Below are positions 38,540 to 45,577 of a DNA stretch of 64,000 nt, in pieces. Made by a program: the position numbers and the translations under genes. Below the pieces are notes generated by a model, which was not told the DNA's origin, searched no databases, and was given only the letters and a program-made list of their open reading frames with translations. The stretch lies in assembly GCA_003666485.1 (NCBI GenBank), contig CP032931.1, forward strand, positions 2,046,001 to 2,110,000, given 5' to 3'. Source of the DNA: Levilactobacillus brevis (lineage in GTDB: Bacteria > Bacillota > Bacilli > Lactobacillales > Lactobacillaceae). Within the stretch, counting starts at the first letter, position 1. Each line of letters opens with the position of its first letter.

Positions 38540-38567
38540 ACTTTCGATAATATATATTATGTAAAGT
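38540..38567 (+). other. dif: dif chromosome-dimer resolution site
   Basis: The 28 bases begin ACTTTCGATAATAT and end ATATTATGTAAAGT. Compared with the Bacillus subtilis dif sequence as I know it, 24 of 28 positions are the same, including the uninterrupted core AATATATATTATGTAAA. Arms ACTTT and AAAGT are inverted repeats, extended to CTACTTT/AAAGTAG. The gene-strand bias of the window reverses here. The site would be bound by XerC (gene at 24291) and XerD, with FtsK. Confidence 0.85.
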
Positions 38568-39388
38568 AGAATAGAGAAAAGCTTTTGACCTGAAAAGTGC
38601 CGGTTCCCTGTTGCTACCGTTGTTAGCAATTCAGTTGACTGGTTCGGTTCGTCAGCGAGTTCTTTAACTTTTCAATAGCATCGCCAGCAAACGCCAACCG
38701 TTCGACAAGTGCTCTGACAAATGCCAACGAACTGCTGACCGCGACGTTCATTAGATTCAACAGCACTGCTAGTCAGGTTCAAGCTGTCAGTCAGCGTCAA
38801 TAACCTATCAGCCATTGGCTCGTCAAAAACGCCAATTTGCAGGCGGATTCTACGGAATTTTCATGATACACTTGATCAGCTAACACCTGAACGTGTGCTC
38901 AGAATCAACGTCGTTTTTGCGGGTATTGCGATTTACTGCTGGTGCTGGCTGGTTCTATGACTCGCATCAGTTGAAATAGCCTTGGCCGAGATACACCGAT
39001 AATTTAGATTGCTGGTGAACTTGCCGAGGCCGCTCTGATTGGACTTATCGTTAAGTGCTTAGCGGATAGCTGGTTTTGACGGCTGTGGTATTCAGCTGCT
39101 GACGCTGACAGATGCGCTACGGATCAGGTCAAATTGTAGCTAAATATTCCTAGTCCAAAATGCTGATAAATGCCGTCACATCAGTGATCAAGCCGTTTTC
39201 AGTTCCTGGAAAGTCAGATTGCACAATTATCATTGAATTGTGCCAGCAGCTGCCCACGTTAAACAACAAATTATCCGTCAAACCGCGAAACAACAGCGTT
39301 TTAGCGGACTTAATGACTTGCAATGGCATTGCTGAAATCCAGTAGTTGGCTAGCTGTCTCCAGTAGTACCATCGATCTTTAGCTGATT

Positions 39389-39420
39389 ACTTTCATTAAA
39401 ACAAATATTTTAAAGATAGT
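39389..39420 (+). other. Second dif-like palindrome upstream of xerS
   Basis: Starts ACTTTCATTAAAAC and ends ATTTTAAAGATAGT. Aligned without gaps with the dif at 38540 it agrees at 19 of 28 positions, including ACTTTC and TAAAG arm ends, in the same orientation. In streptococci and lactococci the XerS site lies just upstream of xerS, as here. AT-richness makes chance similarity possible. Confidence 0.4.
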
Positions 39421-39446
39421 AGTATACAGAAAAACAGGCGGGGGGC

Positions 39447-39475
39447 TTGCTAATTTTGGCGTTCACCGGTATCAT
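39447..39475 (+). promoter_or_regulatory. Promoter of xerS
   Basis: TTGCTA (39447-39452), 17 bases, TATCAT (39470-39475). Immediately downstream, GAACATACGTTT (39488-39499) differs by one base from the LexA core GAAC-N4-GTTC and shares 11 bases with the parE box. Confidence 0.55.
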
Positions 39476-39512
39476 AGAGTCATATGAGAACATACGTTTG
39501 GAGGCCACTTCT

Positions 39513-40577
39513 ATGGAAAAGCAGCATTACCTAAAACTCATCAACGAAGAATTGGCCACTGCGCCCTGGTACGTGCAGGAATACTACCAGGCTAAAGCGA
39601 CCATTCCCTTGTCACCCGCTACCCTATACCAATACTTGACGGAGTTCCGCCGCTTCTTTAATTGGCTGATCAGTGAGGGGTTGACCTCTGCTACACGCCC
39701 CGCCGATATTGACATTCAGGTCTTAGCGACATTAAAGAAGGAAACCGTAGAACTGTACAAGTCCGCCCTGCTGAACCAGACCAAATTAACTGGCGCTCCC
39801 GGTAGCCGGACTCATCCGACCATCAATCGCTCGCTAAACGCCCTGTCCTCGTTGTTCAAGTACCTGACTGAAGATACCGAGGACGACAACGGTGAGGCGT
39901 ATTTCGACCGCAACGTCATGCATAAGATTGCCCTGGTCCGCACCAGCGAGACCTATGCCACCCGGGCGGCCAACCTCAAGACCAAGCTGATGCTGGGCAA
40001 CACCGACCATGAGTACCTAGACTTCATTGACCAGAAATACGAGGCTCTCTTGTCGCCAGCCAAGAAACGCTACTTTCATCGGGACAAACGCCGGGATCTG
40101 GCCATCAACGCCTTGCTGCTAGGCAGTGGCCTGCGGGTATCCGAGGCAGCCAACGCCGACCTGCGGCATCTGAACCTCAAGACCGGTACGATCGGTGTTG
40201 TCCGTAAGGGTGGTCAGCGTGATACCGTGCCCATTGCCCCCTGGACGCTGCCATACATCCAGGCCTACGTTGATCACCGTGAAGCCATCTATCATGCGAC
40301 CAGCGCCGACCGCGCCCTCTTTCTCAGTAGTTATCGCGGTCAGGCCTCACGGATGCAGGCCAATTCGATGGAAAAAATGGTGGCTAAGTATTCGGCCGCG
40401 TTTAAGGTCCGTATCACGCCCCACAAGCTGCGGCACACCTTAGCCTCAAAACTCTACCTGGCCACCAAAAACGAACAGCTAGTGGCCACCCAACTCGGTC
40501 AGAACTCGACTAGTGCCACGGGGCTGTACACGCATATCATTGACGAAGAACAGCGCCATGGACTGGAGAAAATGTAG
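39513..40577 (+). CDS. xerS: XerS-like tyrosine recombinase
   Basis: Recombinase of 354 residues of the XerS type (single-recombinase Xer system of streptococci and lactococci). Family signatures: APWYVQEYYQAK near residue 17, TINRSLNALSSLFKYLTED (104-121), DRNVMHKIA. Catalytic residues: Arg208 (GSGLRVSE), Lys232 (RKGGQRD), His304 and Arg307 (HKLRHTLAS), nucleophile Tyr339 (GLYTHI). The position normally His in LGH is Gln330 (QLGQNSTSA), an unusual change at a transition-state residue. ATG at 39513 with GGAGG upstream; the frame extends to 39447 but overlaps the promoter. The genome thus has both a XerC gene and a XerS-like gene close to dif. Confidence 0.88.
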   Translation: MEKQHYLKLINEELATAPWYVQEYYQAKATIPLSPATLYQYLTEFRRFFNWLISEGLTSATRPADIDIQVLATLKKETVELYKSALLNQTKLTGAPGSRTHPTINRSLNALSSLFKYLTEDTEDDNGEAYFDRNVMHKIALVRTSETYATRAANLKTKLMLGNTDHEYLDFIDQKYEALLSPAKKRYFHRDKRRDLAINALLLGSGLRVSEAANADLRHLNLKTGTIGVVRKGGQRDTVPIAPWTLPYIQAYVDHREAIYHATSADRALFLSSYRGQASRMQANSMEKMVAKYSAAFKVRITPHKLRHTLASKLYLATKNEQLVATQLGQNSTSATGLYTHIIDEEQRHGLEKM

Positions 40578-40655
40578 TTCAGGTCATTAAAGTAAAGTAG
40601 TACACTATAGATACATGACAATCATTAATCACCCATTAAAGGAGTTAACGAACAG

Positions 40656-41633
40656 ATGAACTATCGTAAATTTGGTAAAACTGGCTTTAACATCAGCGAG
40701 GTCTCGCTTGGCACTTGGCAACTTGGCGGCAAATGGGGACTGCCTTTTAGTCAACAGGACGCCGAAGCAACGTTAACCGAGGCCTACGGACAGGGCGTCA
40801 ATTTCTTTGATACCGCTGACGGCTATCAAAACGGGGCCAGCGAACGTGCCGTGGGACAATTTATTAAGACCCACCCCGACGTTCATTTCACCACTAAAAT
40901 CGGCCGCAAAGAAGAACCGCTAACGGCCGACCACTTTACGCCCGCTAGCATTGACAGGTATGTCGAAGAGTCCTTGAAGAATATGGGACTCGATACATTG
41001 GATATGGTGCTGCTCCATTGCCCACCAACCCAAGTGCTCTACCAACCCGAAACGTTCTTTGAGCTCGACCGCCTGCAGCAACAAGGTAAGATCCGCAACT
41101 ACGGCGTCAGTGTGGAAAAAGTTGAAGAAGGCATCAAGACTCTTGATTACAACGTGGCTGGTATCGAGATCATCTTCAACATGTTCCGGTTACGCCCAGC
41201 CAAGTTATTCTTTGAACTGGCCCAACAACATGATGTCGGCATCTTGGCCCGGGTACCGCTGGCTAGTGGCCTATTGAGCGGCAAATACACGGCTGATACC
41301 AAGTTCGCACCCGAAGACCACCGGACAAACAATCGCGATGGCCAACATTTTGATAAAGGTGAAACCTTCTCTGGTGTGGATTACCTCACCGGCGTCAAGG
41401 CAGCGAACGAACTCAAGCAACGCCTGGGGACAGACCAATTAGCAGCCACGGCTTTACGCTACATCTTAATGTACGATGCCGTTTCCGCCGTGATTCCCGG
41501 CGCCAGCAACCCGACTCAAATTGAACGCAACACCGCAGCCGCTGACCTAGCACCATTGACGGCGGATCAAATGGCGGTCGTGCAGGATGTTTATGATCAG
41601 TATATTAAGAATCCAGTTGACTATTTGTGGTAA
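40656..41633 (+). CDS. Aldo/keto reductase
   Basis: NADPH-dependent oxidoreductase of 325 residues with a TIM-barrel fold. FGKTGFNISEVSLGTWQLGG at the start, FFDTADGYQNGASE (catalytic Asp and Tyr), FTTKIGRKE (catalytic Lys) and LLHCPP (His) complete the tetrad; SAVIPGASNPTQI binds the cofactor. Substrate not predictable. AAAGGAG precedes the ATG. Plus strand, just after xerS. Confidence 0.93.
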   Translation: MNYRKFGKTGFNISEVSLGTWQLGGKWGLPFSQQDAEATLTEAYGQGVNFFDTADGYQNGASERAVGQFIKTHPDVHFTTKIGRKEEPLTADHFTPASIDRYVEESLKNMGLDTLDMVLLHCPPTQVLYQPETFFELDRLQQQGKIRNYGVSVEKVEEGIKTLDYNVAGIEIIFNMFRLRPAKLFFELAQQHDVGILARVPLASGLLSGKYTADTKFAPEDHRTNNRDGQHFDKGETFSGVDYLTGVKAANELKQRLGTDQLAATALRYILMYDAVSAVIPGASNPTQIERNTAAADLAPLTADQMAVVQDVYDQYIKNPVDYLW

Positions 41634-41652
41634 TCGGTAGATTTTAAATTAA

Positions 41653-41693
41653 AAGGCTCTCAAGGCTAGTTTGCGTAGTCTTGAGAGCTTTTT
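41653..41693. terminator. Bidirectional terminator
   Basis: GGCTCTCAAG(G)CTA pairs with TAG(T)CTTGAGAGCT, flanked by A-tract and T-tract, between convergent genes. Confidence 0.85.
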
Positions 41694-41703
41694 AGACAGA
41701 GAT

Positions 41704-42318
41704 TTAATTGCGTGTCCCAGCACCATAATAGGCTCGTCCCAAGTACACGAAACTGGCCACGCCAAACGCATAGACGGGGATGACCCGCAGTAGTGCCCAA
41801 GGCGTCTCGAACCAAAAGGCTTGCCAAAACCGGTTACCCTGCATTTGCCACAATCCGGGTGTTAAATACCAACTCTGAAAATTAAAAACATTCACACCTG
41901 AGCTGAGGTGAGTCAAACCGAAAAACACGGTGAGAAACAAGACACCATAGAAATAACCCATCCGACTGTAACGGCGACGACTGTCCTGCTTTGATCGTTC
42001 ATCCGAAAAGATGGCGTTGTCGACCGAGTCCCTGCGTTGCTGAAAGTATTGTACACCACCGTGACGACTGCCGCCAATCAAACGCCAACCGCTATCGTTA
42101 AAGAGTTGCCGATAATCCTGATAGTTCCGCCAGCTCAGCCCGTGATCGCGAAAGTCCAACCGCACTGTCGGTGTAAATTCATCTGCAACTGTCAACGGTA
42201 CAAAGGTATAGCTATGCAAGATATGATTCACAAACGTCAAGCGGTAGCCCGCAGCCTGCACGCCATTAATCCAATTTTCTTCTTCGTCAAGATTTAAAAA
42301 TACGCGAAATTTTTTCAT
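41704..42318 (-). CDS. DUF2812 membrane protein
   Basis: Protein of 204 residues. N-terminal soluble DUF2812 part (KKFRVFLNLDEEENWINGVQ, VRLDFRDHG, GWRLIGGSRHGGVQYF) and two C-terminal membrane segments (about 125-143 and 178-197). DUF2812 genes are often paired with PadR regulators, as here 17 bases upstream. Probably the regulated target; activity unknown. Confidence 0.85.
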   Translation of the reverse strand: MKKFRVFLNLDEEENWINGVQAAGYRLTFVNHILHSYTFVPLTVADEFTPTVRLDFRDHGLSWRNYQDYRQLFNDSGWRLIGGSRHGGVQYFQQRRDSVDNAIFSDERSKQDSRRRYSRMGYFYGVLFLTVFFGLTHLSSGVNVFNFQSWYLTPGLWQMQGNRFWQAFWFETPWALLRVIPVYAFGVASFVYLGRAYYGAGTRN

Positions 42319-42335
42319 GTCATCATCCTCCCCAA

Positions 42336-42647
42336 TTAATACCCAAATGACTGCGCTAACGTCCCCAGTTGGCGCAGCCGCGCCGTTTCCAACGTCATGA
42401 TTTTTCGGCCAGCGGGTGTAATTTGATAGACGCGCCGTCGCTTATCCGGCCCCGGCACTTCTTTGATCCATTTTAATTTCAGCAGATTCTCAGTCGCCCC
42501 ATACATGGTCCCCGCGGCCACCTTTACTGTCCCCTGACTGATGCGGGCAATCTCTTGAATCGCGCCATAACCGTGTAGCGGCTGGGTTAAGACCAGTAAA
42601 ATATAGTAGGTGGTCTCGGTTAAGGGCAAATTTTTATCTCGTTTCAT
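42336..42647 (-). CDS. PadR family transcriptional regulator
   Basis: Winged-helix repressor of 103 residues: LPLTETTYYILLVLTQPLHGYG and VKVAAGTMYGATENLLKLKWI are typical PadR. GGAGG precedes the ATG. Same operon as the DUF2812 gene, presumably controlling it and itself through the palindrome at 42675-42714. Confidence 0.92.
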   Translation of the reverse strand: MKRDKNLPLTETTYYILLVLTQPLHGYGAIQEIARISQGTVKVAAGTMYGATENLLKLKWIKEVPGPDKRRRVYQITPAGRKIMTLETARLRQLGTLAQSFGY

Positions 42648-42674
42648 TTTTTCCTCCAGTGGTTAGCAATCGTA

Positions 42675-42714
42675 CACTATACAGTCCAACTATATATAGA
42701 ATAACTGTATAGTG
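42675..42714 (-). promoter_or_regulatory. Probable PadR operator
   Basis: CACTATACAGT (42675-42685) and ACTGTATAGTG (42704-42714) form a perfect 11-bp inverted repeat around the probable promoter of the padR gene (minus-strand TATAGT at about 42677-42682). Bases 42720-42890 hold nothing further that I recognise. Confidence 0.65.
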
Positions 42715-42894
42715 ATCATTTTGCAAGCCGGAGGTCGTTTGGGTTTCTGATGGTGGTCTTACCTGTCCTTTAAACTTATCACGAGCAAATTGGCTTAACC
42801 AACATTTTCGTCTCTAGTCACTAAGCAAATTGATGGGCAACTTATTTTTTTGTTTTAATAATCTTCAATGGTCATATCAACCTACATACACGAC

Positions 42895-42929
42895 AAAAAG
42901 CGCCCAGAATCCTAGTTCTGAACGCTTTT
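42895..42929 (-). terminator. Terminator of the XRE gene
   Basis: AAAAGCGCCCAGAA pairs with TTCTGAACGCTTTT; either direction possible. Confidence 0.8.
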
Positions 42930-42984
42930 GCGTGTTATCTAAATCAACTTGGGACTGGCTCTCACTTGCATGAAAGGCGCTATC

Positions 42985-43263
42985 TTAGGTAAATTCGACC
43001 TTAAGTTTCTTTTCAAGTGCAAAGGCAATCTTACTCATTGTATCAAAGCTGGTATTTTGCCCACGTTCAATTCGCGCGACAGTTGATTGCGGAACATTTG
43101 CACGCTTGGCTAACTCACGTTGCGTTAAGCCAGCGCGTTCACGCTCATTCATTAAGGCCACTGCGTTCTCTAGCCTGGCGGATCCAGCATCGAATCCTAC
43201 CTTGAACTTGGGGTCTTTAAGTTGCTCAGCAAGATAATCATCGAAAAGAATGTTCTTTGCCAT
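42985..43263 (-). CDS. XRE-type regulator, HigA-like, 5' end at an IS junction
   Basis: Helix-turn-helix protein of 92 residues (AGLTQRELAKRANVPQSTVARIERGQ, about 45-70) with the N-terminal DDYLAEQLKDPKFKVGFDAG common in antitoxins of HigB/HigA pairs. No toxin gene is next to it. The IS256 element begins three bases upstream of the ATG, which lies within the 8-bp target duplication; the original ribosome binding site (GGGAGG) is on the far side of the IS. In its present state it has no visible ribosome binding site and may be silent. Confidence 0.82.
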   Translation of the reverse strand: MAKNILFDDYLAEQLKDPKFKVGFDAGSARLENAVALMNERERAGLTQRELAKRANVPQSTVARIERGQNTSFDTMSKIAFALEKKLKVEFT

Positions 43264-43265
43264 AC
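43258..43265. repeat. IS256 target duplication, left copy
   Basis: TGCCATAC, identical to 44608-44615, flanking the insertion sequence. Confidence 0.85.
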
Positions 43266-44607
43266 GGAAGTGTCAAATTTTTTGTGTAAATGGAAGTCCT
43301 CTCCCATTAGCTAGCTTCTAATACATGGATTCTAACGTATCCTGAATTTGCTTGAAACCTCGATGCGTTCGCTCAAAATTTTGGCCGTTGTAGTCACGAA
43401 TAACTGTGACCAGAACTCGTTCTAGTGCTGGTTCATTTGGAAATTGTTCTTTCTTCTTTGTCTGCCGTTTTAGCTTCTTGTTGAACGACTCAATGAGATT
43501 TGTGCTGTAGATGCTACTGCGTATCGCAGCTGGAAACGTGAAACAGGTCAAGAGATGAGGATTATTTTCTAGCTTGCCCGTTACTCTTTGATACGTCTTT
43601 TGCCACTTGTCTATGAAGTCAGCTAAAGCTTGTCTTGCGTCGTCCATGGTAGCTGCTTGATGGATCAGTTTGAAGTCGTTAAGGGCCTCTTGTCGGTCCT
43701 TAGTTCGAACGTGAGCTTCAATGTTCCGGCTGACGTGGACCAGGCACTGCTGGAGCTTAGCCTTAGGGAAGTGGTCACCAATTGTGTTGGTAAGGCCGAC
43801 TAAGCCATCGGCCACGAATAAGAGGACTTCTTTTACACCACGCTGCTGGATGTCCACGAGAAGTTCTTCCCAAACGGTACTGGATTCAGTTGGAGCGACT
43901 TGATATGCTAGGACCTCTTTCATCCCATTTGGTCGAATGCCAATGGCGATATGCACGGCTTCTTTAGCCACTGAGTCCCGGCGCAGAGGTAAGTATGTTG
44001 CGTCCACATAAATGACTGCGTAACGGCTCGCTAGAGGGCGCGTCTTGAAGGCGTTGACCTGTTGGTCAACGACCTTCGTGAGGTTTGAAACCGTTTGTGG
44101 TGTGTAATGAGCGCCATACATTTTCTCAATCAAATCCGCGATCTCACTAGTGGTAATCCCTTTTTCGTAGAGCTGGACAACCGTGGCTTCTAAACCATCC
44201 GTTTGGCGTTGATAGCTTGGAATAGTTTGCGTATTAAAGATGCCATTTCGGTCGCGTGGAACCTTCAAGTTTAGTTCCCCATACTTAGTTTTAAAGGTTC
44301 GCAGATAATGCCCATTGCGTGAATTGCCGCTGTTAAAACCTTGGCGGTCGTAGGGTTCATAACCGAGGAACGATGAAAGTTCCTCGTGCATTAAATCATT
44401 GATGGCCGTTTCCAAATGTTGCCGAAAAATTTCGTCCAAATCTTGCTTTTGGGCTAGTGCAGCGATAATTTCTGTGGTAAGTTCATTCATGGGGAATGCC
44501 TCCTGTGATGTTTTCTGTGGTTACTAAATATCATAAGGGAAGGCATTCCCTATTTCTATACAATTCAGAAATCTTTTATGCATTTACACAAGATATTTTA
44601 CGCTCTC
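43266..44607 (-). mobile_element. IS256-family insertion sequence
   Basis: Element of 1342 bp with terminal inverted repeats of about 27 bp: left GGAAGTGTCAAATTTTTTGT and, on the opposite strand, right GAGAGCGTAAAATATCTTGT, both followed by GTAAATG. Flanked by an 8-bp target duplication TGCCATAC on both sides. Contains one intact transposase gene. The clean duplication shows a simple, fairly recent transposition. Confidence 0.92.
43318..44490 (-). CDS. IS256 (mutator-type) transposase
   Basis: DDE transposase of 390 residues, full length and uninterrupted. Catalytic motifs: first Asp in YVDATYLPLR, second Asp in FVADGLVGL, Glu in STNLIESFNKKLKR; N-terminal region with GFNSGNSRNGHYLRT and CLVHVSRNIEAHVR as in the family. 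AGGAGG precedes the ATG at 44490. Confidence 0.95.
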   Translation of the reverse strand: MNELTTEIIAALAQKQDLDEIFRQHLETAINDLMHEELSSFLGYEPYDRQGFNSGNSRNGHYLRTFKTKYGELNLKVPRDRNGIFNTQTIPSYQRQTDGLEATVVQLYEKGITTSEIADLIEKMYGAHYTPQTVSNLTKVVDQQVNAFKTRPLASRYAVIYVDATYLPLRRDSVAKEAVHIAIGIRPNGMKEVLAYQVAPTESSTVWEELLVDIQQRGVKEVLLFVADGLVGLTNTIGDHFPKAKLQQCLVHVSRNIEAHVRTKDRQEALNDFKLIHQAATMDDARQALADFIDKWQKTYQRVTGKLENNPHLLTCFTFPAAIRSSIYSTNLIESFNKKLKRQTKKKEQFPNEPALERVLVTVIRDYNGQNFERTHRGFKQIQDTLESMY

Positions 44608-44615
44608 TGCCATAC
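44608..44615. repeat. IS256 target duplication, right copy
   Basis: TGCCATAC, identical to 43258-43265. Confidence 0.85.
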
Positions 44616-44686
44616 TACTTACCTCCCACTGACTAAGCCATTCATAGGACAAACAAACCATGATTGTAGATCACCGAATTAACAAA

Positions 44687-45085
44687 TCATTCACGACTCA
44701 GAATAAACACTTTAAACTCAGCAACTGTTCCGTGAAACGCATGAACGTGATCCATGAGGTAAAAGGTACTCGTCTCTGCTGGATTCTTAATCTGGTTAAT
44801 TGTATCCAAAACGTAGATTGGCTTATGTAACGCGGTTGCAATTCCAAATTCAACATTGGCCCCTTTGCCACCAGGAAAAACGAAAACAAAGAAGTCACAG
44901 TCGACGATGCCAGCATATTCAGCTTGAGCAATTTTCCGAAGATCTGCTAGGCTAGGTTCTGCTACATGCTTAGTCCAATCATAGGTTTGCTTGAAGCCAG
45001 AAGTTTCAAGTTGCGTTGCAATCCCATTGACTAGTGACATCCTTTTAAAGGAACCGGCCACGTAAAATTTTTTTGTCCCTGTCAT
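44687..45085 (-). CDS. Nucleoside 2-deoxyribosyltransferase-like protein
   Basis: Protein of 132 residues with a Rossmann-like fold: FYVAGSFKRM at the start and GGKGANVEFGIATALHKPIYVLD carrying the Glu expected for the catalytic position. Such proteins cleave or exchange the base of (deoxy)nucleosides or nucleotides. Overlaps the MazG-like gene by four bases (ATGA), so the two are translationally coupled and probably act on the nucleotide pool together. Confidence 0.8.
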   Translation of the reverse strand: MTGTKKFYVAGSFKRMSLVNGIATQLETSGFKQTYDWTKHVAEPSLADLRKIAQAEYAGIVDCDFFVFVFPGGKGANVEFGIATALHKPIYVLDTINQIKNPAETSTFYLMDHVHAFHGTVAEFKVFILSRE

Positions 45086-45396
45086 TTAAATCGCCGCTTC
45101 AACTTCTGTTCGCTTGCTTGCAAGAGGTCTTTCGCATCAATATCATAGAGACTACTAATGACTAACACCTGATCCAAAGTATCCGCTAATTCTTCCTTCA
45201 GATTTGCCCGTAACTCTTCAGGGGTCGTCGTCTTCTCTCCCGGATGGTCACGACCTATCTCAATCGCCCGAATTGCTCGAGAAACTTCACCCGTCTCTTC
45301 AGTCAGAAAATTTAAGTGAACAAAGGGCGAATATTGATACCAATTTCGTTGCTGGTAGAAATTGACCAACCAATCTTGATGCGCTGTAATTGTCAC
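45082..45396 (-). CDS. MazG-like nucleotide pyrophosphohydrolase
   Basis: All-helical protein of about 104 residues. The metal-binding pattern EETGEVSRAI ... KEELADTLDQ (ExxE and ExxD) is clear. Predicted to hydrolyse (d)NTPs to monophosphates. A GTG at 45402 is two bases from AGGAGG and too close; the GTG at 45396 has eight bases and is preferred. First gene of a two-gene unit. Confidence 0.82.
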   Translation of the reverse strand: MTITAHQDWLVNFYQQRNWYQYSPFVHLNFLTEETGEVSRAIRAIEIGRDHPGEKTTTPEELRANLKEELADTLDQVLVISSLYDIDAKDLLQASEQKLKRRFK

Positions 45397-45512
45397 TGAC
45401 ACTGCCTCCTCATTATCTCGTTAGTACAACTTTACCAGATTCGCTTAATGACGCAACCAACTCCGCTTACAAAATTCGCGAAGTAGAACTGCGAATTTAA
45501 CCAGCGTTCAAA

Positions 45513-45541
45513 AAACCACAGACCGGAGACAGCAATCCGTG
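45513..45541 (-). terminator. Terminator of the MFS gene
   Basis: On the minus strand CACGGA pairs with TCTGTG, followed by GTTTTTTG. Confidence 0.5.
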
Positions 45542-45577
45542 CTTTTGCTATTTTTAAAATTTTTCACCCGTCGTCAA

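Larger units (their letters stand above)
38568..39512. other. Gene-poor terminus region between dif and xerS
   Basis: About 820 bases with no credible gene in any frame; a 61-codon frame at 39160-39345 has no ribosome binding site. It is rich in TCAG/CTGA tetramers by eye and has a few small hairpins (for example TTGCTA...TAGCAA near 38611). The right part holds a second dif-like palindrome (39389-39420) and the xerS promoter. Confidence 0.6.

Noticed and set aside
39160-39345. A 61-codon frame between dif and xerS
   Set aside because: No ribosome binding site, no recognisable domain, and composition unlike the neighbouring genes.
40588-40612. AAAGTAAAGTAGTACACTATAG after xerS-like gene as a third dif-like site
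   Set aside because: It shares only short AAAGTAG pieces with dif, lacks the palindrome, and fits better as the promoter of the aldo/keto reductase gene.
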